In this document: positions 1 to 9,020 of the stretch, piece after piece
How the letters are laid out: each line of letters begins with the position of its first letter
How positions within the stretch are numbered: position 1 is the first letter of the stretch
NCBI RefSeq assembly: GCF_002162135.1
Contig: NZ_CP021382.1
Coordinates: forward strand, 5,020,001-5,084,000
From: Cellvibrio sp. PSBB006
GTDB lineage: Bacteria > Pseudomonadota > Gammaproteobacteria > Pseudomonadales > Cellvibrionaceae
Direction: 5' to 3'
DNA length: 64,000 nucleotides
Program-made: the position numbers and the translations under genes
The notes under the pieces: model-generated
Seen by the model: only the letters and a program-made list of their open reading frames with translations
The model's database searches: none
What the model was told of the DNA's origin: nothing

Positions 1-1269
1 GATCAATGCAACAAAACTCTTGGAACCATGTTGGGTAATATCAGCGGTGCAGGCAATGTGGATCGCTACGCGGAGCAATTGCCCGCTGCATTGATGGATT
101 GCAAACAGGAACTGGATCGTATCTATCCGCAACTGGAAGTGCTCGCACAAAGCATCGCCTTTGATGATCGACAGTCGCACTACCGTTTTCCCAATGGCGT
201 TATTCCCCAGGATTTGTTGATCCCCGCCGTGGAATTACAACGCAGCTTTAGCCGGCTGGCGGAACTCTTGGCCAAGATGACCGAAGAACTCAGTGAAGCG
301 ATGGAAGATCCGCACTGCCCTGTGCCGAAGATCGACCTGGAAAATCATTTTCCTGTGGTGGGCACCTGGCAAGCCCGCGCGGAAGCCAACCGCGAACTTT
401 GGGCCAGTTACGCTGCGCCGGACAATGCCAACAGTGTTCCCAAAGCGCGTTGGCTGACACCGGTGGATCACACCGGGTCCATGGATATCGAAGTCTGTTC
501 CAGCCCTATCCTGGCGGCGCGGACACTGGAGTACAGTCTGTGGGAAAAATGCTGCGGTGCAGTGGTCACCTCGGCCACGATGACCGCACTGGGTCGCTTT
601 GATCGCTACCGTATGCGTGCAGGAACACCACCGGATGCCAATTATCAAGTGGTGCCGAGTCCCTTTGATTTTTCCAGTGCCACCTTGGAAATTCCTGCAT
701 GCGCGGTGGATGCGAGCAACGCCGATGCACATACCTTATCCCTGATTGAACATTTACCCGAATTACTCGACAAAGATGAAGCGACACTGGTGTTATTTGC
801 ATCGCGTCGTCAGATGCTGGATGTTTACGAAGCGTTACCGGAAAGCTGGCGTACACGTATATTGCTACAGGGCGATAGTTCCAAACAGGAAATGTTGACG
901 CAGCATCGCAAACGAATTGATGCGGGCGAGGGCAGTGTCTTGTTTGGTCTTGCCAGTTTTTCCGAAGGCGTGGATTTACCCGGTGATTATTGTCGTCATG
1001 TCGTCATCGCCAAATTGCCCTTCGCGGTGCCCGATGATCCGATTGAAGCCTCGTTATCGGAATGGGTAGAAGCGCGCGGCGGCAATCCCTTTATGGAGAT
1101 CACCGTGCCGGATGCCTCTTTAAAATTGGTGCAGGCCTGCGGCCGTTTACTGCGGACAGAAACCGATACCGGAAAGATCACTCTGCTGGATCGCCGTATT
1201 GTCACCAAGCGTTACGGCAAAGCCATATTGAATTCACTGCCGCCGTTTACGCAAGTAGTGCATCGCTAA
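1..1269 (+). CDS. dinG: ATP-dependent DNA helicase DinG, C-terminal part
   Basis: The frame is open from base 1, so the gene begins upstream of the window and only about the last 422 residues are present. DinG is an XPD-like superfamily 2 helicase that unwinds D-loops, R-loops and other structures. The C-terminal helicase lobe is visible: a VTSATMTALGRF segment (motif III type), ASFSEGVDLPGD (motif V type) and QACGRLLRTETD (motif VI, QxxGRxxR). The Walker A motif and the iron-sulfur cysteines lie outside the window. A yqcC-like gene follows after 48 nt in the same direction. The internal ATG at 28 is not the true start. The family call is secure from the C-terminal motifs. Confidence 0.93.
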   Translation, partial: DQCNKTLGTMLGNISGAGNVDRYAEQLPAALMDCKQELDRIYPQLEVLAQSIAFDDRQSHYRFPNGVIPQDLLIPAVELQRSFSRLAELLAKMTEELSEAMEDPHCPVPKIDLENHFPVVGTWQARAEANRELWASYAAPDNANSVPKARWLTPVDHTGSMDIEVCSSPILAARTLEYSLWEKCCGAVVTSATMTALGRFDRYRMRAGTPPDANYQVVPSPFDFSSATLEIPACAVDASNADAHTLSLIEHLPELLDKDEATLVLFASRRQMLDVYEALPESWRTRILLQGDSSKQEMLTQHRKRIDAGEGSVLFGLASFSEGVDLPGDYCRHVVIAKLPFAVPDDPIEASLSEWVEARGGNPFMEITVPDASLKLVQACGRLLRTETDTGKITLLDRRIVTKRYGKAILNSLPPFTQVVHR

Positions 1270-1317
1270 TTCGCGGTTTACCTACAGTTCCGGCTTTACC
1301 CGCAAACAGGAACCAAC

Positions 1318-1638
1318 ATGAGTCAACATATTGCCCTGGCTGAAATTCTTATTGATCTCGAAAAAGAGTTGCGCGAACTGCGCCTGTGGGAAGCTGAATC
1401 ACCCTCTGCGGAAGCCTTGGCAAGCGTGCAGCCTTTTGCGGTTGATACATTGAGTTTTTCTCAATGGCTACAGTTTATTTTTATCCCGCGTTTATACGAT
1501 TTGATTGAAGCGCGTGACGCCTTGCCGGTCAATTGCGGTGTTGCACCCATGGCAGAAGAATATTTCCAACCCCTGGGATTAAACACCGCCAACCTGATTA
1601 ATCACCTGCGCCGCATTGATGTGCTCTTGACTCGCTAG
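1318..1638 (+). CDS. yqcC: YqcC family protein
   Basis: This 106-residue all-helical protein matches the small YqcC (DUF446) family by its pattern of ELRELRLWE, an FSQWLQFIFIPRLYDLIE core and a final NLINHLRRID segment. The family function is not established; E. coli yqcC sits by a tRNA pseudouridine synthase gene, but here the neighbour is dinG. No signal peptide or membrane segment is visible. The start is the ATG that follows 'aggaaccaac'. It probably belongs to the dinG transcript because only 48 nt separate them. The next gene converges on it, with stop codons only about 4 nt apart. Confidence 0.8.
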   Translation: MSQHIALAEILIDLEKELRELRLWEAESPSAEALASVQPFAVDTLSFSQWLQFIFIPRLYDLIEARDALPVNCGVAPMAEEYFQPLGLNTANLINHLRRIDVLLTR

Positions 1639-1642
1639 TAGG

Positions 1643-2560
1643 TTATTGCGCTTGCGCCCGCCAACCGGTTTCCAGGCTGCTCCACATTTCCTCAAACTGC
1701 ATTTGTTCATATTCACTGAGCACGTTGTACTGTTCATCGGTCAAGATTGAACGAGCTTCGCGTAAATAATTTTCCTTGTACTGATTCAATGCATCCTGCA
1801 TTTTTTTCTCTGCATTGGCGCGCTCTTCCGGCGACGCATTGTTGAGGTAAGCAGTCGCTTCCTGTAACTGGGTATTGAAATTTTTCTTGTGTTCCAGTTT
1901 GGTTATCAACAGCGCGCGCTGGTTATCGTTGCTCAGGCTGTTTCGGCCGCCGAGCTGCTCATAGAAGCTATTCATCTGGTGCTGCTCATAACTCGAATCT
2001 TTGAGCAATTCATACTCTTGGGCTTCTTCCGGGCCGAGCAGGTCAGCGATGCGCCCATCGATTTCCGCTAACAGTTCCTGTTGTTGCCGAATACTGTCTT
2101 CGATTTCTTTCTGGCTGGAGTGGTAACCAACGGTGCTGGTGCCCAACACGCGCTCCCGATCCACTAACAATTGACGCAGTTTTTCTTCATCTTCGTGAGG
2201 CAATGAAAGGCCGGGAAATATAATGGAATATTTTTGATCCACTGCCCGCGTAAGGCTTGAATCGCGTATTTCAGCAAAGGATTGCAGGCTGGTGCTGCCA
2301 TCCACCACTTTTTGCGGTAAACCCTGGCCAGGCTGCTTGGTTGTGGGAGAGGTGTTGCTGTTGTGGTTAAAAACCAGAAACTGTTCGAGATTCTCGATTT
2401 GCCGCAAATAGTCTAGCTTTTGTTCTTCTAACTGTTGTGAATGCAATTGCTCCTTGTGCAACAACTCGTCTTTCAGGGTGGTGTGATCCAGATATAAATC
2501 GACATAGCGCAGGCCCAGAATAGCCAGCGCCAGAGCCAGTACACCAATTATTATTTTCAT
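1643..2560 (-). CDS. Hypothetical membrane-anchored coiled-coil protein
   Basis: I do not recognise a named family. The 305-residue product has one N-terminal hydrophobic segment (about residues 2-20, IIIGVLALALAILGLRYV) that would serve as a signal anchor. A long charged region rich in E, Q, K and L follows and should form coiled coil (residues 30-60 and 130-175). Two late segments, LLGPEEAQEYELLK and ILTDEQYNVLSEYEQMQ, resemble the LTxxQ-type repeats of periplasmic Spy/CpxP-like proteins, which is only a loose similarity. The bulk of the protein is probably periplasmic. It lies downstream of argS on the same strand after a 118-nt gap holding a hairpin. Confidence 0.7.
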   Translation of the reverse strand: MKIIIGVLALALAILGLRYVDLYLDHTTLKDELLHKEQLHSQQLEEQKLDYLRQIENLEQFLVFNHNSNTSPTTKQPGQGLPQKVVDGSTSLQSFAEIRDSSLTRAVDQKYSIIFPGLSLPHEDEEKLRQLLVDRERVLGTSTVGYHSSQKEIEDSIRQQQELLAEIDGRIADLLGPEEAQEYELLKDSSYEQHQMNSFYEQLGGRNSLSNDNQRALLITKLEHKKNFNTQLQEATAYLNNASPEERANAEKKMQDALNQYKENYLREARSILTDEQYNVLSEYEQMQFEEMWSSLETGWRAQAQ

Positions 2561-2652
2561 GGCTGCGTACTCTCGGGTTGGTTGATTTTTTCACGGAGCC
2601 AGGAATTATTATTTGGCTGACTCCGGTTAACGCGCTCTCTTTTTATCGTTTC

Positions 2653-2672
2653 GGGCATGCGCTTGCATGCCC
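2653..2672 (-). terminator. Hairpin downstream of argS
   Basis: A perfect 8-bp inverted repeat, GGGCATGC and GCATGCCC with a 4-nt loop (gctt), sits 7 nt after the argS stop codon. There is no clear U-tract on the minus strand after it, so it may be a weak terminator, an RNA-stabilising hairpin, or simply separate argS from the next gene. Confidence 0.45.
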
Positions 2673-2678
2673 TCACGG

Positions 2679-4418
2679 TTACATCTTTTCCATGACGTCA
2701 ATACCCAGCAAACCCAAACCTCTCTCAATAGTTTGGGCAACCAGGTGACACAAACGCAGACGACTGTTGCGCACATCGGCTTCTACGCCTTCTTTTAAAA
2801 TCGGACAGGCTTCGTAGAAACTCATGTACAAACTGGCGATGTCATACAGGTATGTGCACAGCAGGTGTGGCAATGCTTCTTTTGCGACCTGATCCAATAC
2901 TTCGCTGAATTGCAGCAGTTTTATGCCCAACATCTTTTCCTGGTCCGTGCCGACAATAATCTCGCCGGTCAGAGCCGTCGGCGCAATCTCTGCCTTGCGG
3001 AAGATACTTTGCACGCGGGTATAAGCATATTGCAAGTATGGCGCAGTGTTGCCGTCAAAACTGAGCATGGCGTCCCAGTTAAAAATATAGTCGTTGGTGC
3101 GCGTCTTACTCAGGTCTGCATATTTCACCGCGCCGATACCGACTTTCCGTGAAATCTCTGCCACCTCAAGGTCACTCAGTGTCGGATTCTTTTCTTTCAC
3201 CAGTGCAGCGGCGCGCTCGACTGCCTCAGTCAACAGCTCGGCTAATTTAACGGTACCACCGGTGCGGGTTTTAAACGGCTTACCATCGGAACCCATCATG
3301 GTACCGAAGGCCAAGTGTTCGAGGCTTACGTCATCGCTGACAAAACCTGCCTTGCGCGCGATGGTAAATACCTGTTGCATATGGAGCGACTGACGCGCAT
3401 CGATAAAATACATAATGCGCTTGGCATGCAAGGTATTGGCGCGATAGCGCAGTGCAGCGAGGTCGGTGGTGGCATACAGAAAACCACCACCCTGTTTTTG
3501 AATAATGACCGGGGACGGATTTCCATCCTTGTCAGCCAGCTCCGGCAAGAAAACAACTTGCGCTCCATCGCTTTCCACCGCCAGACCTTGCTCCTGCAAA
3601 GCCTTTACCAGCGGCGCAAGATCAGCGTTATAAAAACTTTCGCCGCGTACATCGGCATCGGTGAGGGTAACATTCAGTTGTTGATAAATTTCTGTGCTGT
3701 GATGCAATGAAACCGCTTTAAACTGCTGCCAGAGTTTGAGAATGTCGGCATCGCCGGATTGCAAGCGCACCACATAATCACGGGCTTTATTGGCGAAACC
3801 TTCATCTTCATCGAAGTGCTTCTTGGCCTGTTGATAAAAAACTTCAAGGTCTTTCAGTGCCATACCGGCTTCACGGTCACTGCCTAATTGTTCTTCCAGT
3901 TCGGCAATCAACATGCCGAATTGCGTGCCCCAATCACCGACGTGATTTTGGCGAATCACCTTATGCCTCTGAAACGCCAGCAGTCGCGCAAGTGCATCGC
4001 CAATGATGGTCGAACGCAAATGGCCTACGTGCATTTCTTTGGCGAGATTTGGGCCGGAATAATCGATAACCACAGTCTGGGGCGTTTCAACAGGTGCTAT
4101 CTTCAGGCGCGGATCGGCTTCCGCCAATGCCAGTTGCTGTGCCAGCCATTCCGGCTTGAGATCAATGTTGATAAAACCTGGACCAGCGACCTCCACCTTG
4201 GCAGCGATATCATCCAGCTGCAGCTCAGCCACGATGCGGGCGGCCAGTTCGCGCGGGTTGGTACCCATCATCTTGGCGGCGCCCATGGCACCATTGGCCT
4301 GATAGTCGCCGAAACCGGCCTTTTTGCCGGGGGCAATCACGGCAGGGAGTTCAGCGGGAATGCCACAGGCAAGCATGGCCTGGTGGACTTTATGGTTCAA
4401 TAATTCGCGGATATTCAT
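2679..4418 (-). CDS. argS: Arginyl-tRNA synthetase
   Basis: Class I aminoacyl-tRNA synthetase that charges tRNA-Arg in the cytoplasm. The 579-residue length is close to E. coli ArgS (577). The N-terminal additional domain starts with [14 protein letters not shown]. The HIGH-type ATP site reads HVGH within [15 protein letters not shown], and the KMSKS loop is replaced by a [13 protein letters not shown] segment, as is usual in bacterial ArgRS. The C-terminal anticodon-binding domain ends [12 protein letters not shown] chose the ATG at 4418 because the family begins with MNIR-like sequence there; an open frame extends 34 codons further upstream but is not conserved-looking and would overlap the divergent promoter region. 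Confidence 0.97.
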   Translation of the reverse strand: MNIRELLNHKVHQAMLACGIPAELPAVIAPGKKAGFGDYQANGAMGAAKMMGTNPRELAARIVAELQLDDIAAKVEVAGPGFINIDLKPEWLAQQLALAEADPRLKIAPVETPQTVVIDYSGPNLAKEMHVGHLRSTIIGDALARLLAFQRHKVIRQNHVGDWGTQFGMLIAELEEQLGSDREAGMALKDLEVFYQQAKKHFDEDEGFANKARDYVVRLQSGDADILKLWQQFKAVSLHHSTEIYQQLNVTLTDADVRGESFYNADLAPLVKALQEQGLAVESDGAQVVFLPELADKDGNPSPVIIQKQGGGFLYATTDLAALRYRANTLHAKRIMYFIDARQSLHMQQVFTIARKAGFVSDDVSLEHLAFGTMMGSDGKPFKTRTGGTVKLAELLTEAVERAAALVKEKNPTLSDLEVAEISRKVGIGAVKYADLSKTRTNDYIFNWDAMLSFDGNTAPYLQYAYTRVQSIFRKAEIAPTALTGEIIVGTDQEKMLGIKLLQFSEVLDQVAKEALPHLLCTYLYDIASLYMSFYEACPILKEGVEADVRNSRLRLCHLVAQTIERGLGLLGIDVMEKM

Positions 4419-4569
4419 AGCATCCCGGATGTCAGCAAAAGAAACAGGGCGGAATTGTACCTGCGGCGCTTGGAGGGTGTCATCTATCTGTTTTGTGGTT
4501 GTATCGCAGAACACCGCCACGCAGCTGACTATACTCTTATCTCTTCATCATCATGTTCAGGGAGTTTTT

Positions 4570-5358
4570 ATGACCAGTATTACCAGTGACTGCCCTCAGT
4601 TAGAGGTTAATCTGCACGAGCGGGTGCTGACGGTGCGATTTAATCGGCCGGAGCGAAAAAATGCGTTGTCGCTGGCCATGTACGCCGCAGCTGCCGATGC
4701 CCTGCAAAAAGCGGATGTCAGCAGTGAGGTGCGGGTGATTGTCATTACCGGAGCAGGCGAGTGTTTCACCAGTGGCAACGATCTGGTGGATTTTATGAAT
4801 GAGCCTGAGATTCATGAGAACCATTCGGTAGTGCGTTTTATGCGTGCCCTACAGCATACCGCCAAGCCGGTGATTGCATCAGTGCGCGGCCCGGCGATCG
4901 GTATTGGTACTACTCTGCTGTTGCATTGCGACCTGGTATTCGCCTCTGATAATGCGCGTTTACAGTTGCCCTTTGTTAATCTGGGGCTGTGTCCCGAATA
5001 CGCCGCCAGTTATTTATTACCGTTGATGTTAGGTCATGCAAAAGCCAGTGAATTGTTATTGCTCGGTGAACCTTTCAGCGCCGCGCAGGCGTTGCAATGG
5101 AATATGATCACCGGCGTGGTAGACGATGCTGAGCTGGATGAATTTGTCCTTGCCAAGGCGCAACGACTTGCACAAAAACCACCCGCCGCTGTACGTCGTA
5201 CCAAGGCTCTGCTCAAGCAAGCACAGTTGCCCGCCGTTGATGCGGCCATCGCTGCTGAATTTGTTGGTTTTGCGGAAGGCTTAGGCTCAGATGAATGCAA
5301 GGAAGCCGTGATGGCTTTTTTTGAAAAACGAACGCCGGATTTTTCGCGTTTTGAATAG
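4570..5358 (+). CDS. Enoyl-CoA hydratase/isomerase family protein
   Basis: A crotonase-fold protein of 262 residues. The family hydrates or isomerises enoyl-CoA thioesters in fatty-acid and related acyl-CoA breakdown. Oxyanion-hole elements are visible: GAGECFTSGNDLVDF near the first site and VRGPAIGIGTTLLLHCD at the second. The usual first catalytic Glu of hydratases is not obvious in NLGLCPEYAAS, where a single Glu is present, so it could be an isomerase-like member. The ATG at 4570 follows a CAGGGAG ribosome site; a longer in-frame extension reaching into argS is rejected. It is divergent from argS and lies upstream of a DECR-like reductase, which fits a small acyl-CoA oxidation locus. Confidence 0.88.
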   Translation: MTSITSDCPQLEVNLHERVLTVRFNRPERKNALSLAMYAAAADALQKADVSSEVRVIVITGAGECFTSGNDLVDFMNEPEIHENHSVVRFMRALQHTAKPVIASVRGPAIGIGTTLLLHCDLVFASDNARLQLPFVNLGLCPEYAASYLLPLMLGHAKASELLLLGEPFSAAQALQWNMITGVVDDAELDEFVLAKAQRLAQKPPAAVRRTKALLKQAQLPAVDAAIAAEFVGFAEGLGSDECKEAVMAFFEKRTPDFSRFE

Positions 5359-5545
5359 CCATTTAATATCAAAACCGAATTTGATGCTTATGTTGGATGG
5401 CAAACAGATAAGCCTTAAATAACGAAGAATTTGTGTCATGGTTCAAATAAGGATTCAAAAGCGTTAGAGCAAAACAAGCTGAATAAGCCTGCGTAAACAC
5501 TGTCTTATTATCAGGAATAACTGATTCTGTAGAAGGGTGGTGTTT

Positions 5546-5668
5546 ATGAAAATTCTTAAAGCAGCCTTGTTGAGTGTAGTGTTATTGACTGGCGCCGTCG
5601 TGGTATATGGTTGGACGACGGACTGCGAAAATACAGCAGGCATATATGTCAGTTGCACACATGAATAA
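5546..5668 (+). CDS. Small hydrophobic peptide, 40 residues
   Basis: A short ORF not belonging to any family I recognise. It starts at an ATG preceded by AGAAGGGTGG, a plausible ribosome site. The predicted product has a lysine-containing start (MKILKAALL), a hydrophobic segment through about residue 22, then a short polar tail with two cysteines (TTDCENTAGIYVSCTHE). It could be a secreted or membrane-anchored micropeptide with a possible disulfide. It ends 48 nt before the SDR gene and may share its transcript. Support is the signal-like layout and ribosome site only. Confidence 0.45.
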   Translation: MKILKAALLSVVLLTGAVVVYGWTTDCENTAGIYVSCTHE

Positions 5669-5716
5669 TCTTTTTAATCCTGTTTGATCATGGCGAAATC
5701 TGAAAAAGGAAAAGTC

Positions 5717-6541
5717 ATGAATGTAACATTTGATTATGCAGGAAAAGTGGTAGTGATTATTGGCGGCACCAGCGGCATTAACCGTGGTATTGCCGAAGCT
5801 TTTGCGCGTGCAGGCGCAAAGGTCGCTGTGGCCAGTCGTACCCAGGAAAAAGTGGACGATACTGTTGCCGCATTAAAAAAACTTGGCGCGGCAGATGCGA
5901 TGGGCTTCACGGCAGATGTGCGCGAAGCAGCCGCCATTAACGACGGGGTTGCGTCAATCCATAAAGCCTGGGGAGATTTTTCTGTGGTAATTTCCGGTGC
6001 TGCCGGAAATTTTCCTGCCTTGGCCACAGGTATGTCTGCCAATGGTTTTCGTTCAGTAATTGAGATTGATTTGCTGGGCACCTTTCATGTCATGCAAGCC
6101 GTTTACCCTTACCTGCAAAAACCCGGCGCAGCCATCATCAATATTTCAGCTCCACAAGCCATTATCCCCATGCCCGCACAATCCCACGTCTGCGCCGCCA
6201 AAGCCGGCGTCGACATGATTACGCGTACCCTCGCACTTGAATGGGGTGGCGAAGGTATTCGCATCAACTCCGTCATTCCTGGCCCTATCGACGGTACCGA
6301 AGGCATGAAACGCCTCGCTCCTACGGAAGCTGTACGTCACGCTGTAGTGAACTCAGTTCCCTTAAAACGCATGGGTACGCCGCAAGATATTGCTAACGCC
6401 TGTTTATTTCTTGTATCGGACATGGCGAGCTACATTACGGGCGCTATCGTGCCGGTGGACGGCGGTTGGGTACAAGGCGGGGTAGCGATGGTGGGTGCGG
6501 GTTTGGGAGAAATGATGAAGAAGAGCTCGCCGAGGTCGTGA
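5717..6541 (+). CDS. SDR family oxidoreductase, 2,4-dienoyl-CoA reductase-like
   Basis: Short-chain dehydrogenase of 274 residues with a Rossmann nucleotide site (GGTSGINRGIAEAF). The pattern ISGAAGNF, then HVCAAKAGVDMITRTLALEWG, then NSVIPGPIDGTEGMKRL, matches the peroxisomal-type 2,4-dienoyl-CoA reductase subgroup, where the classical Tyr of YxxxK is not conserved; here His stands at that place and Lys is kept. The role would be NADPH-dependent reduction of dienoyl-CoA during unsaturated fatty-acid breakdown, consistent with the upstream enoyl-CoA hydratase. The start at 5717 follows an AAAAGGA ribosome site; the ATG at 5690 is an alternative. A structured repeat lies just downstream. Confidence 0.85.
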   Translation: MNVTFDYAGKVVVIIGGTSGINRGIAEAFARAGAKVAVASRTQEKVDDTVAALKKLGAADAMGFTADVREAAAINDGVASIHKAWGDFSVVISGAAGNFPALATGMSANGFRSVIEIDLLGTFHVMQAVYPYLQKPGAAIINISAPQAIIPMPAQSHVCAAKAGVDMITRTLALEWGGEGIRINSVIPGPIDGTEGMKRLAPTEAVRHAVVNSVPLKRMGTPQDIANACLFLVSDMASYITGAIVPVDGGWVQGGVAMVGAGLGEMMKKSSPRS

Positions 6542-6558
6542 GTGGTGCTTCGTAGTTC

Positions 6559-6664
6559 GTTTGTCATTAGGACTTTTGTTTCGAAAACGCATGAATACAT
6601 CCCTGTAGCTCCTTCAAGTCGTCCCTGACTTGAAGGTTTCGAAACAAAAGTCCTAACGCCAAAC
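6559..6664 (-). repeat. 106-nt covarying hairpin element, copy 1
   Basis: Read on the minus strand, this element has a 28-nt left arm (6664-6637) that pairs with a 28-nt right arm (6586-6559). Within the paired arms lie a 10-bp hairpin (6636-6627 with 6620-6611, loop 6626-6621) and a 24-nt unpaired segment (6610-6587). The outer 13 bp of the arms, containing one G-A mismatch and one G-T pair, and the 24-nt segment are identical to copy 2 at 54747. The inner 15 bp of the arm and the 10-bp stem differ but stay paired. The element begins 36 nt after the argF stop on the same strand, between convergent genes. About 12 nt before the left arm also resembles copy 2 (GCACAATG shared). Confidence 0.9.
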
Positions 6665-6700
6665 TTGCATTGTGCAAACGTCACCCTCGAAAAAAGATAA

Positions 6701-7618
6701 CTATTGATTAAACAAAAACTCCATCAATGCTTTCTGCGCATGCAAACGATTTTCCGCTTCTTCCCACACAATAGCATTCACATCATCCATCAACTCCGCG
6801 CTGACTTCCTTACCGCGATACGCCGGTAAGCAATGCATAAATAATGCATCAGCATTAGCGTGGTTCATCAATTCGCGATTAACTTGGTAGCCAGAGAAAA
6901 TCAATTCACGCTCTTTCTTTTGTTCTTCCTGACCCATAGACGCCCAAGTATCTGTCACCACCAGGTCGGCACCGGCAACGGCTTCTTGCGGCGTAGCGCA
7001 AAGCTTGACGCGGTCGGCGTGGGCCTCTACCAGATCACTACGCGGCGTAAACCCTTTCGGGCAGGCGATGCGCAATTCAAAATCACACAGCGCAGCAGCC
7101 TGGATGTAGGTTTTGCACATGTTATTGCCGTCGCCCACCCAGGCAACCACCTTGCCGTTCATTGAGCCACGTTGTTCAACGAATGTCTGGATGTCGGCCA
7201 ACAATTGGCAGGGGTGAAAATCGTCAGTCAAACCGTTGATGACTGGCACACGGGAGTAGTCGGCGAAGCGTTGCACGGTGTTGTGAGCAAAAGTGCGGAT
7301 CATCACCATATCCACCATGCTGGAGATGCAGCGCGCTGCGTCCTCAATGGGTTCGCCGCGGCCGAGTTGTGAATCTTTGGTCGATAAAAAAATCGCCTGG
7401 CCGCCCATCTGTGCCATACCGGATTCAAAGGAAACGCGGGTGCGGGTGGATGACTTTTCGAAGATCATGCCCAGCACTTTGTTTTTGAATAGCTCGGGCG
7501 ATTGACCTTTGCGTTGCAGGGATTTGAGTTCTATCGCGCGCTGGATGATGTGGTTGAGCTCATCGCGCGAAATATCGTTGAGAGTTAAAAAATGTCTCGG
7601 TGCCTTTGAGGGAACCAT
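6701..7618 (-). CDS. argF: Ornithine carbamoyltransferase
   Basis: Cytoplasmic enzyme of arginine biosynthesis that joins carbamoyl phosphate and ornithine to give citrulline. The 305-residue length is typical. Carbamoyl-phosphate loop [10 protein letters not shown], the HPCQLLAD motif and the ornithine-site HCLPAYRG loop are all present. It is the second gene of an argD-argF pair; the 87-nt gap upstream contains two strong hairpins. The ATG at 7618 is the only reasonable start. The covarying 106-nt element lies directly after the stop codon and would be part of its 3' untranslated RNA. Confidence 0.97.
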   Translation of the reverse strand: MVPSKAPRHFLTLNDISRDELNHIIQRAIELKSLQRKGQSPELFKNKVLGMIFEKSSTRTRVSFESGMAQMGGQAIFLSTKDSQLGRGEPIEDAARCISSMVDMVMIRTFAHNTVQRFADYSRVPVINGLTDDFHPCQLLADIQTFVEQRGSMNGKVVAWVGDGNNMCKTYIQAAALCDFELRIACPKGFTPRSDLVEAHADRVKLCATPQEAVAGADLVVTDTWASMGQEEQKKERELIFSGYQVNRELMNHANADALFMHCLPAYRGKEVSAELMDDVNAIVWEEAENRLHAQKALMEFLFNQ

Positions 7619-7637
7619 AATTGCCTACTCTTCTACG

Positions 7638-7701
7638 GAGCGCGAAAGAAAAAACCTGCTCGCGCTCTTTCATTACAGTGCGGGATGAAGAACTCCCGCA
7701 C
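7638..7701 (-). promoter_or_regulatory. Two hairpins between argD and argF
   Basis: Two perfect 8-bp inverted repeats lie in the 87-nt gap: GTGCGGGA/TCCCGCAC at 7678-7701 and GAGCGCGA/TCGCGCTC at 7638-7667. On the minus strand the second has a T-rich loop but no terminal U-tract. They may dampen read-through, protect a processed 3' end or balance expression of the two cistrons. Confidence 0.5.
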
Positions 7702-7705
7702 CTGG

Positions 7706-8869
7706 TTAAAACTCCGTCACCAGTTCGACCACTTTCGTGACCAGCTCCTCCGCTTCTGCATCAGTCAGGATAAACGTCGGCAGTAAACGAATGGTATTGA
7801 CGGAAGTTACGTTAATTAGAAGCCCTTTTGCGCGGCCTTTTTCGACCAGCTCAGGGCAGGGTGCATTTAATTCGATACCGATCATCAGGCCCTTGCCGCG
7901 AATCTCGACGACTTTGGCATGGCCAGCCAGGGCTGTTTTAAAGTCGGCCAATAATTTTTCGCCCAGGTGTTTGGCCCGTGCAACCAGATTTTCCGCTTTC
8001 AGGGTTTCGATCACGGCGATACCGGCGCTGCACGCCAACGGATTGCCGCCAAAGGTCGTACCATGATTGCCCGGTTGCAATACATCGGCCGCTTTACCGG
8101 TTGCGAGGCAGGCGCCGATCGGCATGCCGTTACCCAGCCCTTTGGCTGTGGTGACCACATCCGGCAATATGCCGTTGTGCTGAAAGGCGAAATAAGTCCC
8201 GGTGCGCCCATTGCCCGTCTGGATTTCGTCCAGCATCAACAACCAATCGTGGGCGTTACAGATTGCGCGCAGTTGATTCAGGTAGTCTGCTGCCGGTACC
8301 CGCACACCGCCTTCGCCTTGCACCGGTTCAACCAGTATGGCAACGATATTGGCGTGTTCATCGGTAGCGGCCTTGACGGCGGCGACGTCGTTGTAGGGAA
8401 CGCGGATAAAGCCTTCCACCAGGGGTTCAAAACCGATCTGGACCTTGCTGTTGCCGGTGGCGCTCAGAGTGGCCAGCGTCCGGCCATGGAAGCTGTTGGC
8501 CATGACAATGATGGCAGGGTTTTTCACGCCCTTGTCATTGCCATACTTACGCGCAATCTTGATGGCCGCTTCATTGGCTTCAGCGCCGGAATTGGAGAAA
8601 AACGCTTTCTGCATGCCGGATTGCTCGATCAGCAAATCCGCCAGCCGCTGTTGTTGGGGAATGTTGTACAGGTTGGAGACGTGCAGCAGGGTAGCCGCCT
8701 GCTGGCTAATGGCAGCTGTGACCGCCGGATGGGCGTGACCCAGGCCACACACGGCAATACCGCTGATGGCATCCAGATAGGATTTGCCTTGATCATCCCA
8801 CACTCGGCTACCCACGCCCTTGGTCAGGGTCAGGGTTCTGGTGCCGTATGTGTTCATCAGCGTTGCCAT
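7706..8869 (-). CDS. argD: Acetylornithine/succinyldiaminopimelate aminotransferase
   Basis: PLP-dependent class III aminotransferase (387 residues) that transfers the amino group to N-acetylglutamate semialdehyde in arginine synthesis and can also serve lysine synthesis. Visible features are the SGAEANEAAIKIARK phosphate-binding stretch, the LMLDEIQTGNGRTG segment with the PLP-ring Asp, the Schiff-base Lys in TTAKGLGNGMPIGA and the TTFGGNPLACSAG loop. The ATG at 8869 has a good GGAG ribosome site 7 nt upstream and is preferred over the GTG at 8881. It is followed by argF and preceded by an unusually structured leader. Confidence 0.96.
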   Translation of the reverse strand: MATLMNTYGTRTLTLTKGVGSRVWDDQGKSYLDAISGIAVCGLGHAHPAVTAAISQQAATLLHVSNLYNIPQQQRLADLLIEQSGMQKAFFSNSGAEANEAAIKIARKYGNDKGVKNPAIIVMANSFHGRTLATLSATGNSKVQIGFEPLVEGFIRVPYNDVAAVKAATDEHANIVAILVEPVQGEGGVRVPAADYLNQLRAICNAHDWLLMLDEIQTGNGRTGTYFAFQHNGILPDVVTTAKGLGNGMPIGACLATGKAADVLQPGNHGTTFGGNPLACSAGIAVIETLKAENLVARAKHLGEKLLADFKTALAGHAKVVEIRGKGLMIGIELNAPCPELVEKGRAKGLLINVTSVNTIRLLPTFILTDAEAEELVTKVVELVTEF

Positions 8870-8906
8870 CACAGTCTCCACGCAAAAGTACCAAAAACAA
8901 AACCGC

Positions 8907-8935
8907 CAAAAGCCCGTTACAAGAGCGGGCTTTTG
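8907..8935 (-). terminator. Terminator-like hairpin in argD leader (proximal)
   Basis: A 10-bp stem (CAAAAGCCCG and CGGGCTTTTG) with a 9-nt loop, located 38 nt upstream of the argD start. On the minus strand it is followed by a T-rich stretch (8887-8906 complement). It has the look of an intrinsic terminator inside the untranslated leader, so it may be part of an attenuator or a second, redundant stop for an upstream transcript. Confidence 0.55.
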
Positions 8936-8966
8936 TCAGGCGAAATGGGATATAAACCAGAGAGTC

Positions 8967-8998
8967 TAAAACAAAACAGGCAGCATCTGGGCTGCCTG
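8967..8998 (-). terminator. Intrinsic terminator in argD leader (distal)
   Basis: On the minus strand an 8-bp GC-rich stem (CAGGCAGC, loop CCAGAT, GCTGCCTG) is followed at once by TTTTGTTTTA. This is a good Rho-independent terminator, placed about 100 nt upstream of argD and downstream of a candidate promoter. No convincing gene ends here, so its product would be a very short RNA unless read-through is regulated. Confidence 0.6.
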
Positions 8999-9020
8999 CG
9001 GGAAAGACTAAGGCGGCAAT

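Noticed and set aside
4324..4570. N-terminal extension of the enoyl-CoA hydratase into argS
   Set aside because: It overlaps the argS coding region on the other strand and lacks family similarity; a good ribosome site sits before the ATG at 4570.
6559..6664. Integron attC site reading of the 106-nt element (GTTAGG/CCTAA-like ends)
   Set aside because: The core boxes are in the wrong order for attC (GTTRRRY-like sequence at the left end rather than RYYYAAC), no integrase or cassette array is present, and the conserved ends do not match the R box consensus.
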